DNA of 64,000 nucleotides. Origin: Planotetraspora silvatica (GTDB taxonomy: Bacteria > Actinomycetota > Actinomycetes > Streptosporangiales > Streptosporangiaceae). Positions 7,242 to 15,685 of this stretch are shown one piece after another; position 1 is the stretch's first letter; each line of letters opens with the position of its first letter. The stretch is from NCBI RefSeq assembly GCF_016863315.1, contig NZ_BOOQ01000005.1:1-64000 (forward strand). The letters run 5' to 3'. Under the pieces are notes generated by a model. That model was not told the DNA's origin and did no database searches. It worked only from the letters and a program-made list of their open reading frames with translations. The position numbers and the translations under genes were made by a program.

Positions 7242-9389
7242 ATGACGACCTCTGAGCTCGCGCAGGGAGACGCACTCGAGTCGGCCGATGACGTCACCGC
7301 GCCGCCGTACCGGCTCCAGCCGCTTCTCCACGACCTCGTCAGCACCGTCATGGCGCCCACCAGCGCGCTGAGCGGCCCCGACGGGCAGATCCGCGCCGCC
7401 GGGGTGCAGGGCGTGTTCCACGCGGACAGCCGGGCCCTGTCGCAGGTGAGGCTCCTGATCGACGGAGTGGAGCCCGAGGCGGTCGCGCACGCGCCCGCCG
7501 GCCCGGGCCGCACCCGCTTCGTGTCGCTGGCCCGCCACCTCGGCGACCGCCACCCCGATCCGACCGTACGGCTGGACCGCGTCCGGGAGGTCGGACGGTC
7601 GGGCATGACCGAGACCGTGGAGATCGCCTCCACGGCGTCGGCCGACGTGGCCGCCACCGTGACGATCGAGCTGAGCTGCGACTTCGCCCCCATCGAGGTG
7701 GTCAAGTCCGGCGGCCTCGCGGAGCCGTCCCCGCCCTCCGCAGGGAGGCCGGGCGAGCTGCACTGGCGGTCGGGCGCCATCCGCGTCGTGGTGACGGGGG
7801 AGGGCGCCGAGGCGGATCCCGGTGATCCGGGCACCGCCGCCGACGGGGAACCGGGCGGCGCCACCCGGCTGCGCTGGAACATCACGCTGGCCCCGCGCAC
7901 CCGGGTGACGCTCCGCTGGCGGGTGGCGATCGACGATCCCGCCGCCGTCGTGGTCGCCCCCGCCGGGCAGCCCGAGTGGAGTGCTCCCGAGGTCGTCGCG
8001 GCCGATCGGCGGCTGACGCGGCTCCTTCACCAGTCCCTGGACGACCTGCGGTCGTTACGGCTGGCGGAGGCGGGCGCGCCCGGCGACGTGTTCCTCGGCG
8101 CGGGCGTGCCCTGGTTTCTGACGCTGTTCGGCCGGGACAGCCTCTGGGCGGCCCGGATGTTGCTCCCGCTCGGCACCCGGCTCGCCGGGGGCACGCTCCG
8201 GGTGCTGGCGCGCCGCCAGGGCGTGCGGCTCGACCCGGGTTCCGGCGAGGCTCCCGGCAAGATCATGCACGAGCTCCGGCGGCACGAGTTCGCCGTCGAA
8301 GGCAACAACCTGCGGTTGCCCGCCGCCTACTACGGCACCATCGACGCCACCCCGTTGTGGATCAGCCTCCTGCACGACGCCTGGCGCTGGGGCATGCCCG
8401 ACCACGAGGTCGCGGCGCTGCTGCCGAACCTGGAGGCCGCGCTGGGGTGGCTCGGCGATCACGCCGACCCCGACGGCGACGGGTTCGTCGAGTACATCGA
8501 CGGCAGCGAGCGCGGCCTGGCCAACCAGGGCTGGAAGGACTCCGGCGACGCCGTCCGCTTCCATGACGGCACCCGGGCGGAGCCGCCGATCGCCCTGGCC
8601 GAGGTGCAGGGCTACGCCTACGAGGCCGCCAGGCACGCCGCCGCGCTGCTGGAGGCGTTCGGCAGGCCGGGAGCGGCACGCTGGCGCGACCACGCGGCCG
8701 CCATGGCCGAGCGGTTCCGGGCCAGGTTCTGGGTGGAGGGCCCGCAGGGGCGGTTCCCCGCTCTCGCGCTCGACCGGGACAAGCGGCCGGTCGACTCGCT
8801 CACCAGCAACATCGGCCACCTCCTCGGCACGGGGATCCTCTCGGCCGCGGAGGAGGCCGACGTCGCCGCGCTGCTGGCGTCGCCCGCGATGGCCGAGGGG
8901 TTCGGGCTGCGCACGATGTCCTCGGCGGACGGCGGGTTCAGCCCGCTGTCCTACCACTGCGGCTCGATCTGGCCGCACGACACCGCCATCGTCATCGCCG
9001 GGCTGGCCCGGGCGGGCCACGGGGCCCAGGCCGCTTCGCTGGCCGAGGGGCTGCTGGCGGCGGGCGAATCCTTCGGGTACCGGTTGCCCGAGCTCTACGC
9101 GGGCGACACCCGGGAGGTGGTGGGCCGGCCCGTGCCGTACCCCGCGGCCTGCCGGCCCCAGGCCTGGTCGGCCGCGGCGGCGGTCACGATCGCGCATGTG
9201 GCGCTCGGCCTCTACCCCGACGTCCCCGAAGGGCGGGTGACCCTGCGGCCGCTCGCCGGCGCGCCGTTCGGGCCGGTGTCCGTCCAGGGGTTCCGGGTGG
9301 CGGGAACCGAGGTCCGCGTCAGCGTCGGCGCCGACGGGCGTGCCGACGTCACCGGCCTGCCCGCGGGGATGTCCGTCGTCGGGGACTGA
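7242..9389 (+). CDS. Glycogen-debranching-enzyme-like glycosidase (amylo-alpha-1,6-glucosidase family)
   Basis: Cytoplasmic 715-residue protein. Residues about 20-210 match the N-terminal beta-sandwich of bacterial debranching-type enzymes (VFHADSRALSQVRL). The rest is an alpha/alpha-barrel with FGRDSLWAARMLLPLG and GWKDSGDA typical of that family. No signal peptide. It is transcribed away from lacI and shares the operator region, so it probably processes imported oligosaccharides. Exact specificity cannot be read; related proteins are often annotated only as amylo-alpha-1,6-glucosidase. The ribosome binding site before the ATG is weak. Confidence 0.8.
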   Translation: MTTSELAQGDALESADDVTAPPYRLQPLLHDLVSTVMAPTSALSGPDGQIRAAGVQGVFHADSRALSQVRLLIDGVEPEAVAHAPAGPGRTRFVSLARHLGDRHPDPTVRLDRVREVGRSGMTETVEIASTASADVAATVTIELSCDFAPIEVVKSGGLAEPSPPSAGRPGELHWRSGAIRVVVTGEGAEADPGDPGTAADGEPGGATRLRWNITLAPRTRVTLRWRVAIDDPAAVVVAPAGQPEWSAPEVVAADRRLTRLLHQSLDDLRSLRLAEAGAPGDVFLGAGVPWFLTLFGRDSLWAARMLLPLGTRLAGGTLRVLARRQGVRLDPGSGEAPGKIMHELRRHEFAVEGNNLRLPAAYYGTIDATPLWISLLHDAWRWGMPDHEVAALLPNLEAALGWLGDHADPDGDGFVEYIDGSERGLANQGWKDSGDAVRFHDGTRAEPPIALAEVQGYAYEAARHAAALLEAFGRPGAARWRDHAAAMAERFRARFWVEGPQGRFPALALDRDKRPVDSLTSNIGHLLGTGILSAAEEADVAALLASPAMAEGFGLRTMSSADGGFSPLSYHCGSIWPHDTAIVIAGLARAGHGAQAASLAEGLLAAGESFGYRLPELYAGDTREVVGRPVPYPAACRPQAWSAAAAVTIAHVALGLYPDVPEGRVTLRPLAGAPFGPVSVQGFRVAGTEVRVSVGADGRADVTGLPAGMSVVGD

Positions 9390-9408
9390 TCGCCGTAGGG
9401 TGCTCGTC

Positions 9409-9792
9409 ATGACGATCGTCGAGCACCTCGGGGCCGAGAAATACGTATCTGTCGTGACCTTCCGCCGGAACGGGACGCCCGTCGCCACGCCCATCTGGGT
9501 GGTGCCGGACGGCGACGCGCTGGCGATCTGGACGGGCGCCGGCACGGGGAAGGTCAAGCGCGTCCGGAACAACCCGGAGGTGACGGTGACGCCGTGCGAC
9601 GTCCGGGGCAACGTGCGCGGCGAGTCCGCCGGCGGGCGGGCGGAGGTGATGTCCGCCGAGGACACCGAGCGGGTGCGCGGACTGATCATCAAGAAGTACG
9701 GCCTGGTCGGCTGGCTGACCGTCAGGGGAAGCAGGCTTCGCCGAGGCCGGGAGGGGACGGTCGGGATCCGGATCAGCATGACGGCGGGCTGA
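9409..9792 (+). CDS. PPOX-class, probably F420-dependent, oxidoreductase
   Basis: A 127-residue split-barrel flavin/deazaflavin-binding protein. It starts MTIVEHLGAEKYVSVVTFRR and carries the TPIWVV strand and the KVKRVRNNP segment of F420-type members. The ATG lies 20 bases after the debranching enzyme stop, so co-transcription is possible. Substrate unknown. Confidence 0.8.
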   Translation: MTIVEHLGAEKYVSVVTFRRNGTPVATPIWVVPDGDALAIWTGAGTGKVKRVRNNPEVTVTPCDVRGNVRGESAGGRAEVMSAEDTERVRGLIIKKYGLVGWLTVRGSRLRRGREGTVGIRISMTAG

Positions 9793-9867
9793 CGTCCCCG
9801 GATGCTTGTCCGCCCGGATAACCGGTGAGAACGTCAGGAGGTGGCATTTCCTGAAGGGAATCCTGAC

Positions 9868-11043
9868 ATGACCGAACTGAGGCAGTTGCCGTTCGACCGC
9901 GGCGACGCGCTGGAGATCTCACCCGCCTTCGGCGAACTGCGCGCGGAGCAGCCGATCGCCAAGGTGCGGACCAGGACGGGCGACGAGGCCTGGCTGGTCA
10001 CGGGGTACGACGAGATCAGACAGGTCTTCGCCGACGATCGTTTCGGCCGGTCGCACCCCACGCCGGAGTCGGCTCCCCGCCTGTCCAAGAGCGTGCTCCT
10101 CGGGGGCCCGAACGGGGACTACGCCGGTGAGGCCGCCGCCCACCAGGGCATGCGGCGACTGCTGGCGCCGGCCTTCTCCGCCCGGCGCATGCGGAACCTG
10201 TCCGACCGGATCGGCTGCATCGTCGGCGACCTGCTGGACCGCATGACCGAGAAGGGCCCCCCGCTCGACCTGCACGAGGAGTTCTCCGTCCCGCTGCCCA
10301 TCCAGGTGATCTGCGAGTTGCTCGGTGTGCCGTACGAGGACAGGGACCGGTTCCGGGCCTGGGCCGACACCATGTCCGACCTGGAGGACGCCGAGAGCGC
10401 GGCGGCGGCCCAGGCCGAGATGAGGGCGTACTCGTACTCGATCGTCCAGGCCAAGCGGGACGACCCCGGCGAGGACGTCTACTCCGACCTCGCCGCCTCG
10501 GACCTGCCCGAGGACGAGATCGCCCGGATGGCCGGGGGGCTCCTGTTCGCCGGCCATGAGACGACGGTGAACCAGATCGACTACGGCGTGCTGCTGTTCC
10601 TGCGCAACCCCGCACAGCGCGACGCGCTGCTGCGCGACCCCTCCCTGGTCCCGGCGGCGGTCGAGGAGATCATGCGGGTGGCCGCGCCGAGCGAGCACGG
10701 CATCCTCCGGTACGCGCGGGAGGACGCGGAGGTCGGCGGCGTCACGGTCCGCGCGGGCGACGCGGTGATGCTCGCGACCGTCGCGGCCAACAGGGACGAG
10801 CGGGCCTACCCCGAGCCGGACCGGTTCGACATCACCCGTGACGGCACCGAGCCCCATGTCGGATTCGGGTACGCCGCCCACTACTGCCTCGGCGCGAGTC
10901 TCGCACGGGTCGAACTGGAGGCCGTGTTCGGCTCGCTCTTCCAGCGGTTCCCCACGCTGCGCCTGGCGGTGCCGTACGAACGGCTGACTCTCCGGGCCGA
11001 CCGGATCACGGGAGGGCTCGCCGAGGTCCCGGTGGCCTGGTAG
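9868..11043 (+). CDS. Cytochrome P450
   Basis: Haem monooxygenase of the bacterial soluble type, 391 residues. Visible motifs: I-helix GLLFAGHETT, EEIMR (ExxR), and the haem loop FGYAAHYCLG with C340 as proximal ligand. In that loop the usual second glycine (FGxGxHxC) is alanine. The start at 9868 has GAAGGGA upstream; a GTG at 9841 is possible but sits directly on the AGGAGG. No ferredoxin or reductase gene is adjacent, so redox partners and substrate are unknown. Confidence 0.92.
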   Translation: MTELRQLPFDRGDALEISPAFGELRAEQPIAKVRTRTGDEAWLVTGYDEIRQVFADDRFGRSHPTPESAPRLSKSVLLGGPNGDYAGEAAAHQGMRRLLAPAFSARRMRNLSDRIGCIVGDLLDRMTEKGPPLDLHEEFSVPLPIQVICELLGVPYEDRDRFRAWADTMSDLEDAESAAAAQAEMRAYSYSIVQAKRDDPGEDVYSDLAASDLPEDEIARMAGGLLFAGHETTVNQIDYGVLLFLRNPAQRDALLRDPSLVPAAVEEIMRVAAPSEHGILRYAREDAEVGGVTVRAGDAVMLATVAANRDERAYPEPDRFDITRDGTEPHVGFGYAAHYCLGASLARVELEAVFGSLFQRFPTLRLAVPYERLTLRADRITGGLAEVPVAW

Positions 11044-11064
11044 CCGCCACCTCATCCACAATGA

Positions 11065-11080
11065 TCGAATGCCTGTTTGA
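11065..11080 (+). promoter_or_regulatory. LexA/SOS-box-like operator of the AlkB gene
   Basis: TCGAATGCCTGTTTGA matches TCGAAC-N4-GTTCGA at 10 of 12 arm positions. A -10-like TAGACT follows at 11091-11096 and the ATG is at 11103, so the message may be almost leaderless and the box would cover the -35 region. Confidence 0.65.
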
Positions 11081-11102
11081 ATAATGTGCGTAGACTGGCC
11101 GT

Positions 11103-11732
11103 ATGACGGACGCGTTCCAGGGATCTCTCCTCGGCTGGTCCGAGGAGACCGGCCTCGGTCTCCTCGGATCGTCGGTCCGGCGCACGGTCCTCGACCACGG
11201 GGCCTGGGTGGACGTCAGGCCCGGCTGGCTCACCGGGGCCGACGCCCTGTTCGAGCGGCTCCTCGAGGCCGTGCCCTGGCGTGCCGAGCGGCGGCACATG
11301 TACGACCGGGTGGTCGACGTCCCGCGGCTGCTCAAGTTCTACGGCGAGGGCGAGCCCCTTCCCGACCCGGCGCTCGCCGAGGCGAGGGACGCCCTCGACG
11401 CGCACTACGCCCAGGAGTTGGGGGAGCCCTTCCGCACCGCGGGCCTGTGCCTGTACCGCGACGGCCGTGACAGCGTGGCCTGGCATGGAGACACCATCGG
11501 GCGCGGGAGCTCCGAGGACACGATGGTCGCCATCGTCTCGGTGGGCACCCCCCGGGCCCTGCTGCTCCGCCCCCGCGGCGGCGGCGCCGCGCTGCGCCAC
11601 GAGGTCGGCCACGGCGACCTCCTGGTGATGGGCGGCAGTTGCCAGCGCACGTGGGAGCACGCCATCCCGAAGACCGCCCGGCCGACCGGTCCGCGGATCA
11701 GCATCCAGTTCCGCCCTCGCGGGGTTCGCTGA
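11103..11732 (+). CDS. alkB: AlkB-like 2-oxoglutarate/Fe(II)-dependent dioxygenase (alkylated nucleic acid repair)
   Basis: Oxidative demethylase of alkylated bases, 209 residues, close to family length. The iron ligands are visible: H128 and D130 in WHGD, and H186 in EHAIPK. The 2-oxoglutarate-binding arginines lie in GPRISIQFR. KFYGEGEPLPDP is the substrate-side loop of actinobacterial AlkB proteins. A LexA-type box in the promoter predicts DNA-damage induction. Confidence 0.88.
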   Translation: MTDAFQGSLLGWSEETGLGLLGSSVRRTVLDHGAWVDVRPGWLTGADALFERLLEAVPWRAERRHMYDRVVDVPRLLKFYGEGEPLPDPALAEARDALDAHYAQELGEPFRTAGLCLYRDGRDSVAWHGDTIGRGSSEDTMVAIVSVGTPRALLLRPRGGGAALRHEVGHGDLLVMGGSCQRTWEHAIPKTARPTGPRISIQFRPRGVR

Positions 11733-11869
11733 CTCTTACGCCGTGGATGTCCGCTTTCCGGTGTCGCTGTGTCGTCGCGCGAGCTCATCTGGAATCGTTG
11801 TGCTGCCGCGGTCCATGTCCGATTCCGGGATCGCCGCATGAGAGACCAGGAGAGAGAGAAGGCATCCGG

Positions 11870-12868
11870 ATGTCCCCGTTGACCTATGCCGCCGCGCCCG
11901 GCCGCTACGACACCATGACCTACCGGCGGAGTGGCCGCAGCGGCGTTCTGCTGCCCGAGGTCTCCCTCGGCTTGTGGCACAACTTCGGCGACACCGCGAA
12001 CCTGGACGTCCAGCGCGCCGTGGTGCGCCGTGCGTTCGATCTCGGGATCACCCATTTCGACCTTGCCAACAACTACGGTCCGCCGGCCGGGTCGGCGGAG
12101 GAGAACTTCGGGCGGGTCCTGCATGCCGACCTGCTGCCCTACCGGGACGAGCTGTTCATCTCGACCAAGGCCGGCTATGACATGTGGGCCGGGCCGTACG
12201 GGGAGTGGGGGTCGCGCAAGTACATGCTCGCCAGCCTCGACCAGTCCCTGAAGCGCATGGGCCTCGACTACGTGGACGTCTTCTACTCCCACCGCCCGGA
12301 CCCCTCGACCCCGATCGAGGAGACGATGGGGGCGCTCGACCGCGCGGTCCGCTCCGGCAAGGCGCTGTACGCGGGCATCTCGAACTACTCCGCCGAGCAG
12401 ACCGCCCGGGCGGCGGCCGTCCTGCGGGAGCTCGGCACGCCGCTGCTGATCCACCAGCCGGCCTACTCGATGCTGGACCGGTGGACGGAGGCGGACGGGC
12501 TCCTCGACACGCTGGAGACGGCGGGCGCGGGGTGCATCGCCTACTCGCCGCTGGCTCAGGGCCTGCTGACCGGCCGGTATCTCGACGGGAACGTCCCCGA
12601 GGGCTCCCGGATGGCCCTCGGCCGCTTCCTCACGCGTGACCGGCTCACGCCCGCGCTGCTGGATTCGCTCCGCGGCCTGAACAAGATCGCCGGGACGCGC
12701 GGCCAGACGCTCGCCCAGCTGGCGCTTTCCTGGGTCCTGCGTGACCCCCGGATGACGTCCGTGCTCATCGGGGCGAGCAGCGTCGCGCAACTGGAGCAGA
12801 ACGTCGCCGCGGTGGGGGCCCCGTCCCTGTCCGCCGAGGAACTCGCCGAGATCGAGGGCCTCCTCTAG
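11870..12868 (+). CDS. Aldo/keto reductase, YghZ/GPR type (L-glyceraldehyde 3-phosphate reductase family)
   Basis: NADPH-dependent carbonyl reductase of 332 residues with an AKR barrel. It is strikingly close to E. coli YghZ through LGLWHNFGD, FDLANNYGPPAGSAEENFGR, KAGYDMW and VLIGAS. The catalytic tetrad residues D, Y (LANNY), K (STKAGYD) and H (FYSHR) are present. In vivo it may detoxify aldehydes such as L-GAP or methylglyoxal (family knowledge). AGAAGG precedes the ATG. A strong shared hairpin follows. Confidence 0.88.
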   Translation: MSPLTYAAAPGRYDTMTYRRSGRSGVLLPEVSLGLWHNFGDTANLDVQRAVVRRAFDLGITHFDLANNYGPPAGSAEENFGRVLHADLLPYRDELFISTKAGYDMWAGPYGEWGSRKYMLASLDQSLKRMGLDYVDVFYSHRPDPSTPIEETMGALDRAVRSGKALYAGISNYSAEQTARAAAVLRELGTPLLIHQPAYSMLDRWTEADGLLDTLETAGAGCIAYSPLAQGLLTGRYLDGNVPEGSRMALGRFLTRDRLTPALLDSLRGLNKIAGTRGQTLAQLALSWVLRDPRMTSVLIGASSVAQLEQNVAAVGAPSLSAEELAEIEGLL

Positions 12869-12919
12869 GTCGTGTCAGACACTCCCTAGACGGCTCTCGC
12901 GGCGTCCGTCCGCGTCGCC

Positions 12920-12956
12920 GGCCGCCGGCCCGGGGTTCGTCTCCAGGCCGGCGGCC
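12920..12956. terminator. Bidirectional hairpin between converging genes
   Basis: GGCCGCCGGCC (12920-12930) and GGCCGGCGGCC (12946-12956) form a perfect 11-bp stem with a 15-base loop, between the aldo/keto reductase and the His-rich gene. Confidence 0.7.
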
Positions 12957-12961
12957 TGCTG

Positions 12962-13258
12962 TCAGTGGTCGTCCCAGTGCCCGTTGTGGGCGGCGTGGCG
13001 GTGACCGTCGTGGACGAAGTCCATGTGGTCGCCGTGCCGTACGGCCTCGTGACCGCAGCCCTCACCGTGCTGGTGGTCGTGCTGGTGCTCGACGTGCCCG
13101 GACGGCTCGCACTCGTCCCAGTGCCCGTTGTGGGCCCGGTGCAGGTGGCCGTCGTGGGCGAAGTCGGTGTGGTCACCGTGCTTCACGGCGGTGTGGCCGC
13201 ACCCCGAGGAGTGCTCGTGGCTGTGCCCGCCGTGCTCGAGATGTCCCTTGGAGTTCAT
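12962..13258 (-). CDS. Small histidine-rich protein with two tandem metal-binding-like repeats
   Basis: 98 residues starting MNSKGHLEHGG. Two copies of a unit of about 37 residues follow: CGHTAVKHGDHTDFAHDGH with AHNGHWDEC, then CGHEAVRHGDHMDFVHDGH with AHNGHWDDH. His and Cys make up roughly a third of the sequence, so binding of Zn, Ni or Cu ions is likely. No signal peptide or membrane segment. Similar actinobacterial proteins are sometimes labelled zinc transporter-related, but nothing here is a transporter. Storage, buffering or chaperone function is inference. Confidence 0.7.
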   Translation of the reverse strand: MNSKGHLEHGGHSHEHSSGCGHTAVKHGDHTDFAHDGHLHRAHNGHWDECEPSGHVEHQHDHQHGEGCGHEAVRHGDHMDFVHDGHRHAAHNGHWDDH

Positions 13259-13346
13259 GGCGCTGGTCCTACCCCCGCGAGCGGGCGCGTCGCGTCCCGT
13301 TCCGCAACCTTTGACCAGGTAAAACGCCCTCAAAACGGAAGGTTGG

Positions 13347-14210
13347 CTAGTCGACCTCGGCGCTGCCGTTCACGCGGAGCTTGCGCCGCGCGCGTTCGTA
13401 GAAGTTCGTTGTGCCGAGCCGTACGACCTGGGCGGCGCCGCGCACGGCGGTCACGGTGAGCCGGTCGCCGGGGGAGAGGTAGCCGCCGATCGTGCCGTCG
13501 ACCTCCATGGCCAACTGCCCGCTGGTGGGCAGCACGTCGAGCGTGACCTCCTCGTCGGCCGACAACACCAGGGCGCGGTTGAACGCCGTGTGCGCGGCGG
13601 CGGGCACGACGAGGAAGCCCTCGACGTTGGGGGACACGATCGGGCCGCCCGCGGAGAAGCTGTACGCGGTGGACCCCGTCGACGTGGCCACGATCAACGC
13701 GTCGGCCGCGTAACGGACGAACGGATGCCCGTAGACCGACACCGCCACCGCGGACAGGCCGTCCCCCGGGATCCGCACCAGGGCGATGTCGTTGAACGCC
13801 GTGATCTTCCGGCCGTCCGGAGCCGTCGCCTGTACGGCCATGCGGGGCTCGACCGTGTACTCGTGGTTGTCGATCGAGGACAGCGCGGGGGACAGGCCTT
13901 CGACGTCGATCTCCGCGAGGAAGCCCAGCCGCCCGAGGTTCACGCCGAGGATGGGCGTCGGGTGGCCCTCGATCAGCCGCATCGTGCGGAGCATGGTGCC
14001 GTCCCCGCCGAGGCTGACGAGGAGATCGGCCCGCTTCACCAGAGTCGTGGTGTCGACTGCGATCGCGCTGCAGTCGATGCGGCCGACCTCGTCGGGCAGC
14101 CCGAGGACCGTGCCGTCCCGTCCCCGCGCCCACTCGACGATCGTGTCGATGGCCTCCTTGGAGTCGCGCTGGGGATGCAGAACCAGACCGACGGTGCTGA
14201 CCAAGCCCAT
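13347..14210 (-). CDS. nadK: NAD kinase
   Basis: Makes NADP from NAD and ATP or polyphosphate; 287 residues, the family length. Motifs: LLVSLGGDGTMLRT (GGDG), NLGRLGFLAE and ATSTGSTAYSFSAGG. The ATG at 14210 is taken; a GTG two codons earlier is possible. It follows the sensor kinase gene by 50 bases on the same strand. Many actinomycetes carry a second NAD kinase, so this need not be the essential copy. Its neighbours (reductase, dehydrogenase) suggest a link to redox stress. Confidence 0.92.
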   Translation of the reverse strand: MGLVSTVGLVLHPQRDSKEAIDTIVEWARGRDGTVLGLPDEVGRIDCSAIAVDTTTLVKRADLLVSLGGDGTMLRTMRLIEGHPTPILGVNLGRLGFLAEIDVEGLSPALSSIDNHEYTVEPRMAVQATAPDGRKITAFNDIALVRIPGDGLSAVAVSVYGHPFVRYAADALIVATSTGSTAYSFSAGGPIVSPNVEGFLVVPAAAHTAFNRALVLSADEEVTLDVLPTSGQLAMEVDGTIGGYLSPGDRLTVTAVRGAAQVVRLGTTNFYERARRKLRVNGSAEVD

Positions 14211-14260
14211 GCCCACACTGTACGAGTTCCGGGAAGGCGCTCGGAACGGTCGGGCGGGCG

Positions 14261-15685
14261 CTAAGGCCGGTCCTGGTCGTCGATCGGCAGGTACACCCGG
14301 AAAGTGGTGGAGCCGGGCTCCGACTCCACCCGGATGTCGCCGTGATGCTTGTTCACCACGATGCGGTAGGAGATGTCGAGGCCCAGGCCGGTTCCCTCGC
14401 CGACCGGCTTGGTGGTGAAGAACGGCTCGAAGATCCTCGGCCTGATCTCCGGGGGGATGCCGCCGCCCGTGTCGGAGATCTCGACGGTGAGGCGATCGTC
14501 CTCGCGCCCGGTCCGCACGGTGAGGGTCCCGCTCCCGCCCATGGCGCCGAGGGCGTTGTCGATGAGGTTGGTCCAGACCTGATTGAGCTCGGCGGCGTAC
14601 GCGGGGATCTGGGGCAGCGTCCGGTCGTACTCCTTGACGATCCGGACGCCCTTCGGGATCTTGGCCTGCATCATCGTCAGGGTGGCGCCGAGCAGATCGT
14701 GGACGTCGACCGTCTGGTAGGGCGCGCGGTCGAGCTGGGAGTACTGCTTGGCCGCGGCGACGAGGCCCGAGATGCGCGTGACGGAGTCCTCGATCTCGCC
14801 CATGAGGAGCTCGGTGTCGATGGTGTAGCCGAGCCACCGGACGGCGGCCTCCAGGTTGTCCACGCCGACGGCGCCCGCGATCTCGTCGAGCCATTCGACG
14901 TCGACGGCGCCCGCGACGAGCGTCGCGGCGAGGTCCCAGCTCCCGGCGATGTCGTGGTCGTCGAGCCAGTCGGCGATCGCGTCCTCGGCGTCGGAGGTGG
15001 CCATCGCCGAGAGGGCCGGCGCGGTGGCCGCCCGCTTGACGGCCTCGTCCTGGAGCCCGACGAGATCATGCAACTGGCTGCCGTCCAGCCGCCCGTCGGC
15101 GATCATGGCGAGCTTCTGCCGCATGCCGGACACCCGCTCCCGCAGCGTGGAGGTCGCCCGTACGGCCGCGGCGGCGGGGTTGTTGAGCTCGTGGGTCAGC
15201 CCGGCGGACAACGAGCCGAGGGCCAGCAGACGCTCCCGCTCGCCGACGATCGTCTGGGTGGCCCGCATGCCGAAGAAGAGGCCCTCGAGCAGGTGGATCG
15301 CCATGGGGAACCACGCGCGGACCGCCTCGGCGATGTCGTCGGCCGGGAGCACGAAGAACTCGGACTCGGTGATCGCCCGCAGCGTGTTGAGGTAGGTCTG
15401 GGCGACCCGCTCCCCGATGTAGGCCTGGGTGGCTCCGCCGTACACGCCGCGCTGCTCGGTGCGGTTGACCTCGACCTCGTCCCCGTGGACGCGCCTGCTC
15501 ATCGCAACGGTGCCGTTGAGCAGCACGAAGAAGCAGGTCGCCGGCTCGCCTTCCGCGTAGACGACGGTGCCCGCGTCGCGGTGCTCGACCTCGCCCTTCT
15601 CCGCCAGGAGGGCCAGTTGGTCGTCGTCGAGCGCCTCGAACAGGAAGAGCGTGCGCAGCTCGTCCGGTGTCAGCCGCGTGGTCAT
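14261..15685 (-). CDS. Sensor histidine kinase with N-terminal cyclic-nucleotide-binding-type domain
   Basis: Soluble 474-residue kinase. Residues about 10-130 are a cNMP-binding/CRP-like sensor ([31 protein letters not shown]). The dimerisation and phosphoacceptor region has [18 protein letters not shown] with H165. The C-terminal ATPase domain shows [31 protein letters not shown] and GTGLGLDI. The ATG overlaps the upstream stop (ATGA) behind GGAGG, so it is tightly coupled to the receiver/reductase fusion, its likely partner. It has no membrane segment; an intracellular ligand or redox cue is implied. Confidence 0.88.
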   Translation of the reverse strand: MTTRLTPDELRTLFLFEALDDDQLALLAEKGEVEHRDAGTVVYAEGEPATCFFVLLNGTVAMSRRVHGDEVEVNRTEQRGVYGGATQAYIGERVAQTYLNTLRAITESEFFVLPADDIAEAVRAWFPMAIHLLEGLFFGMRATQTIVGERERLLALGSLSAGLTHELNNPAAAAVRATSTLRERVSGMRQKLAMIADGRLDGSQLHDLVGLQDEAVKRAATAPALSAMATSDAEDAIADWLDDHDIAGSWDLAATLVAGAVDVEWLDEIAGAVGVDNLEAAVRWLGYTIDTELLMGEIEDSVTRISGLVAAAKQYSQLDRAPYQTVDVHDLLGATLTMMQAKIPKGVRIVKEYDRTLPQIPAYAAELNQVWTNLIDNALGAMGGSGTLTVRTGREDDRLTVEISDTGGGIPPEIRPRIFEPFFTTKPVGEGTGLGLDISYRIVVNKHHGDIRVESEPGSTTFRVYLPIDDQDRP

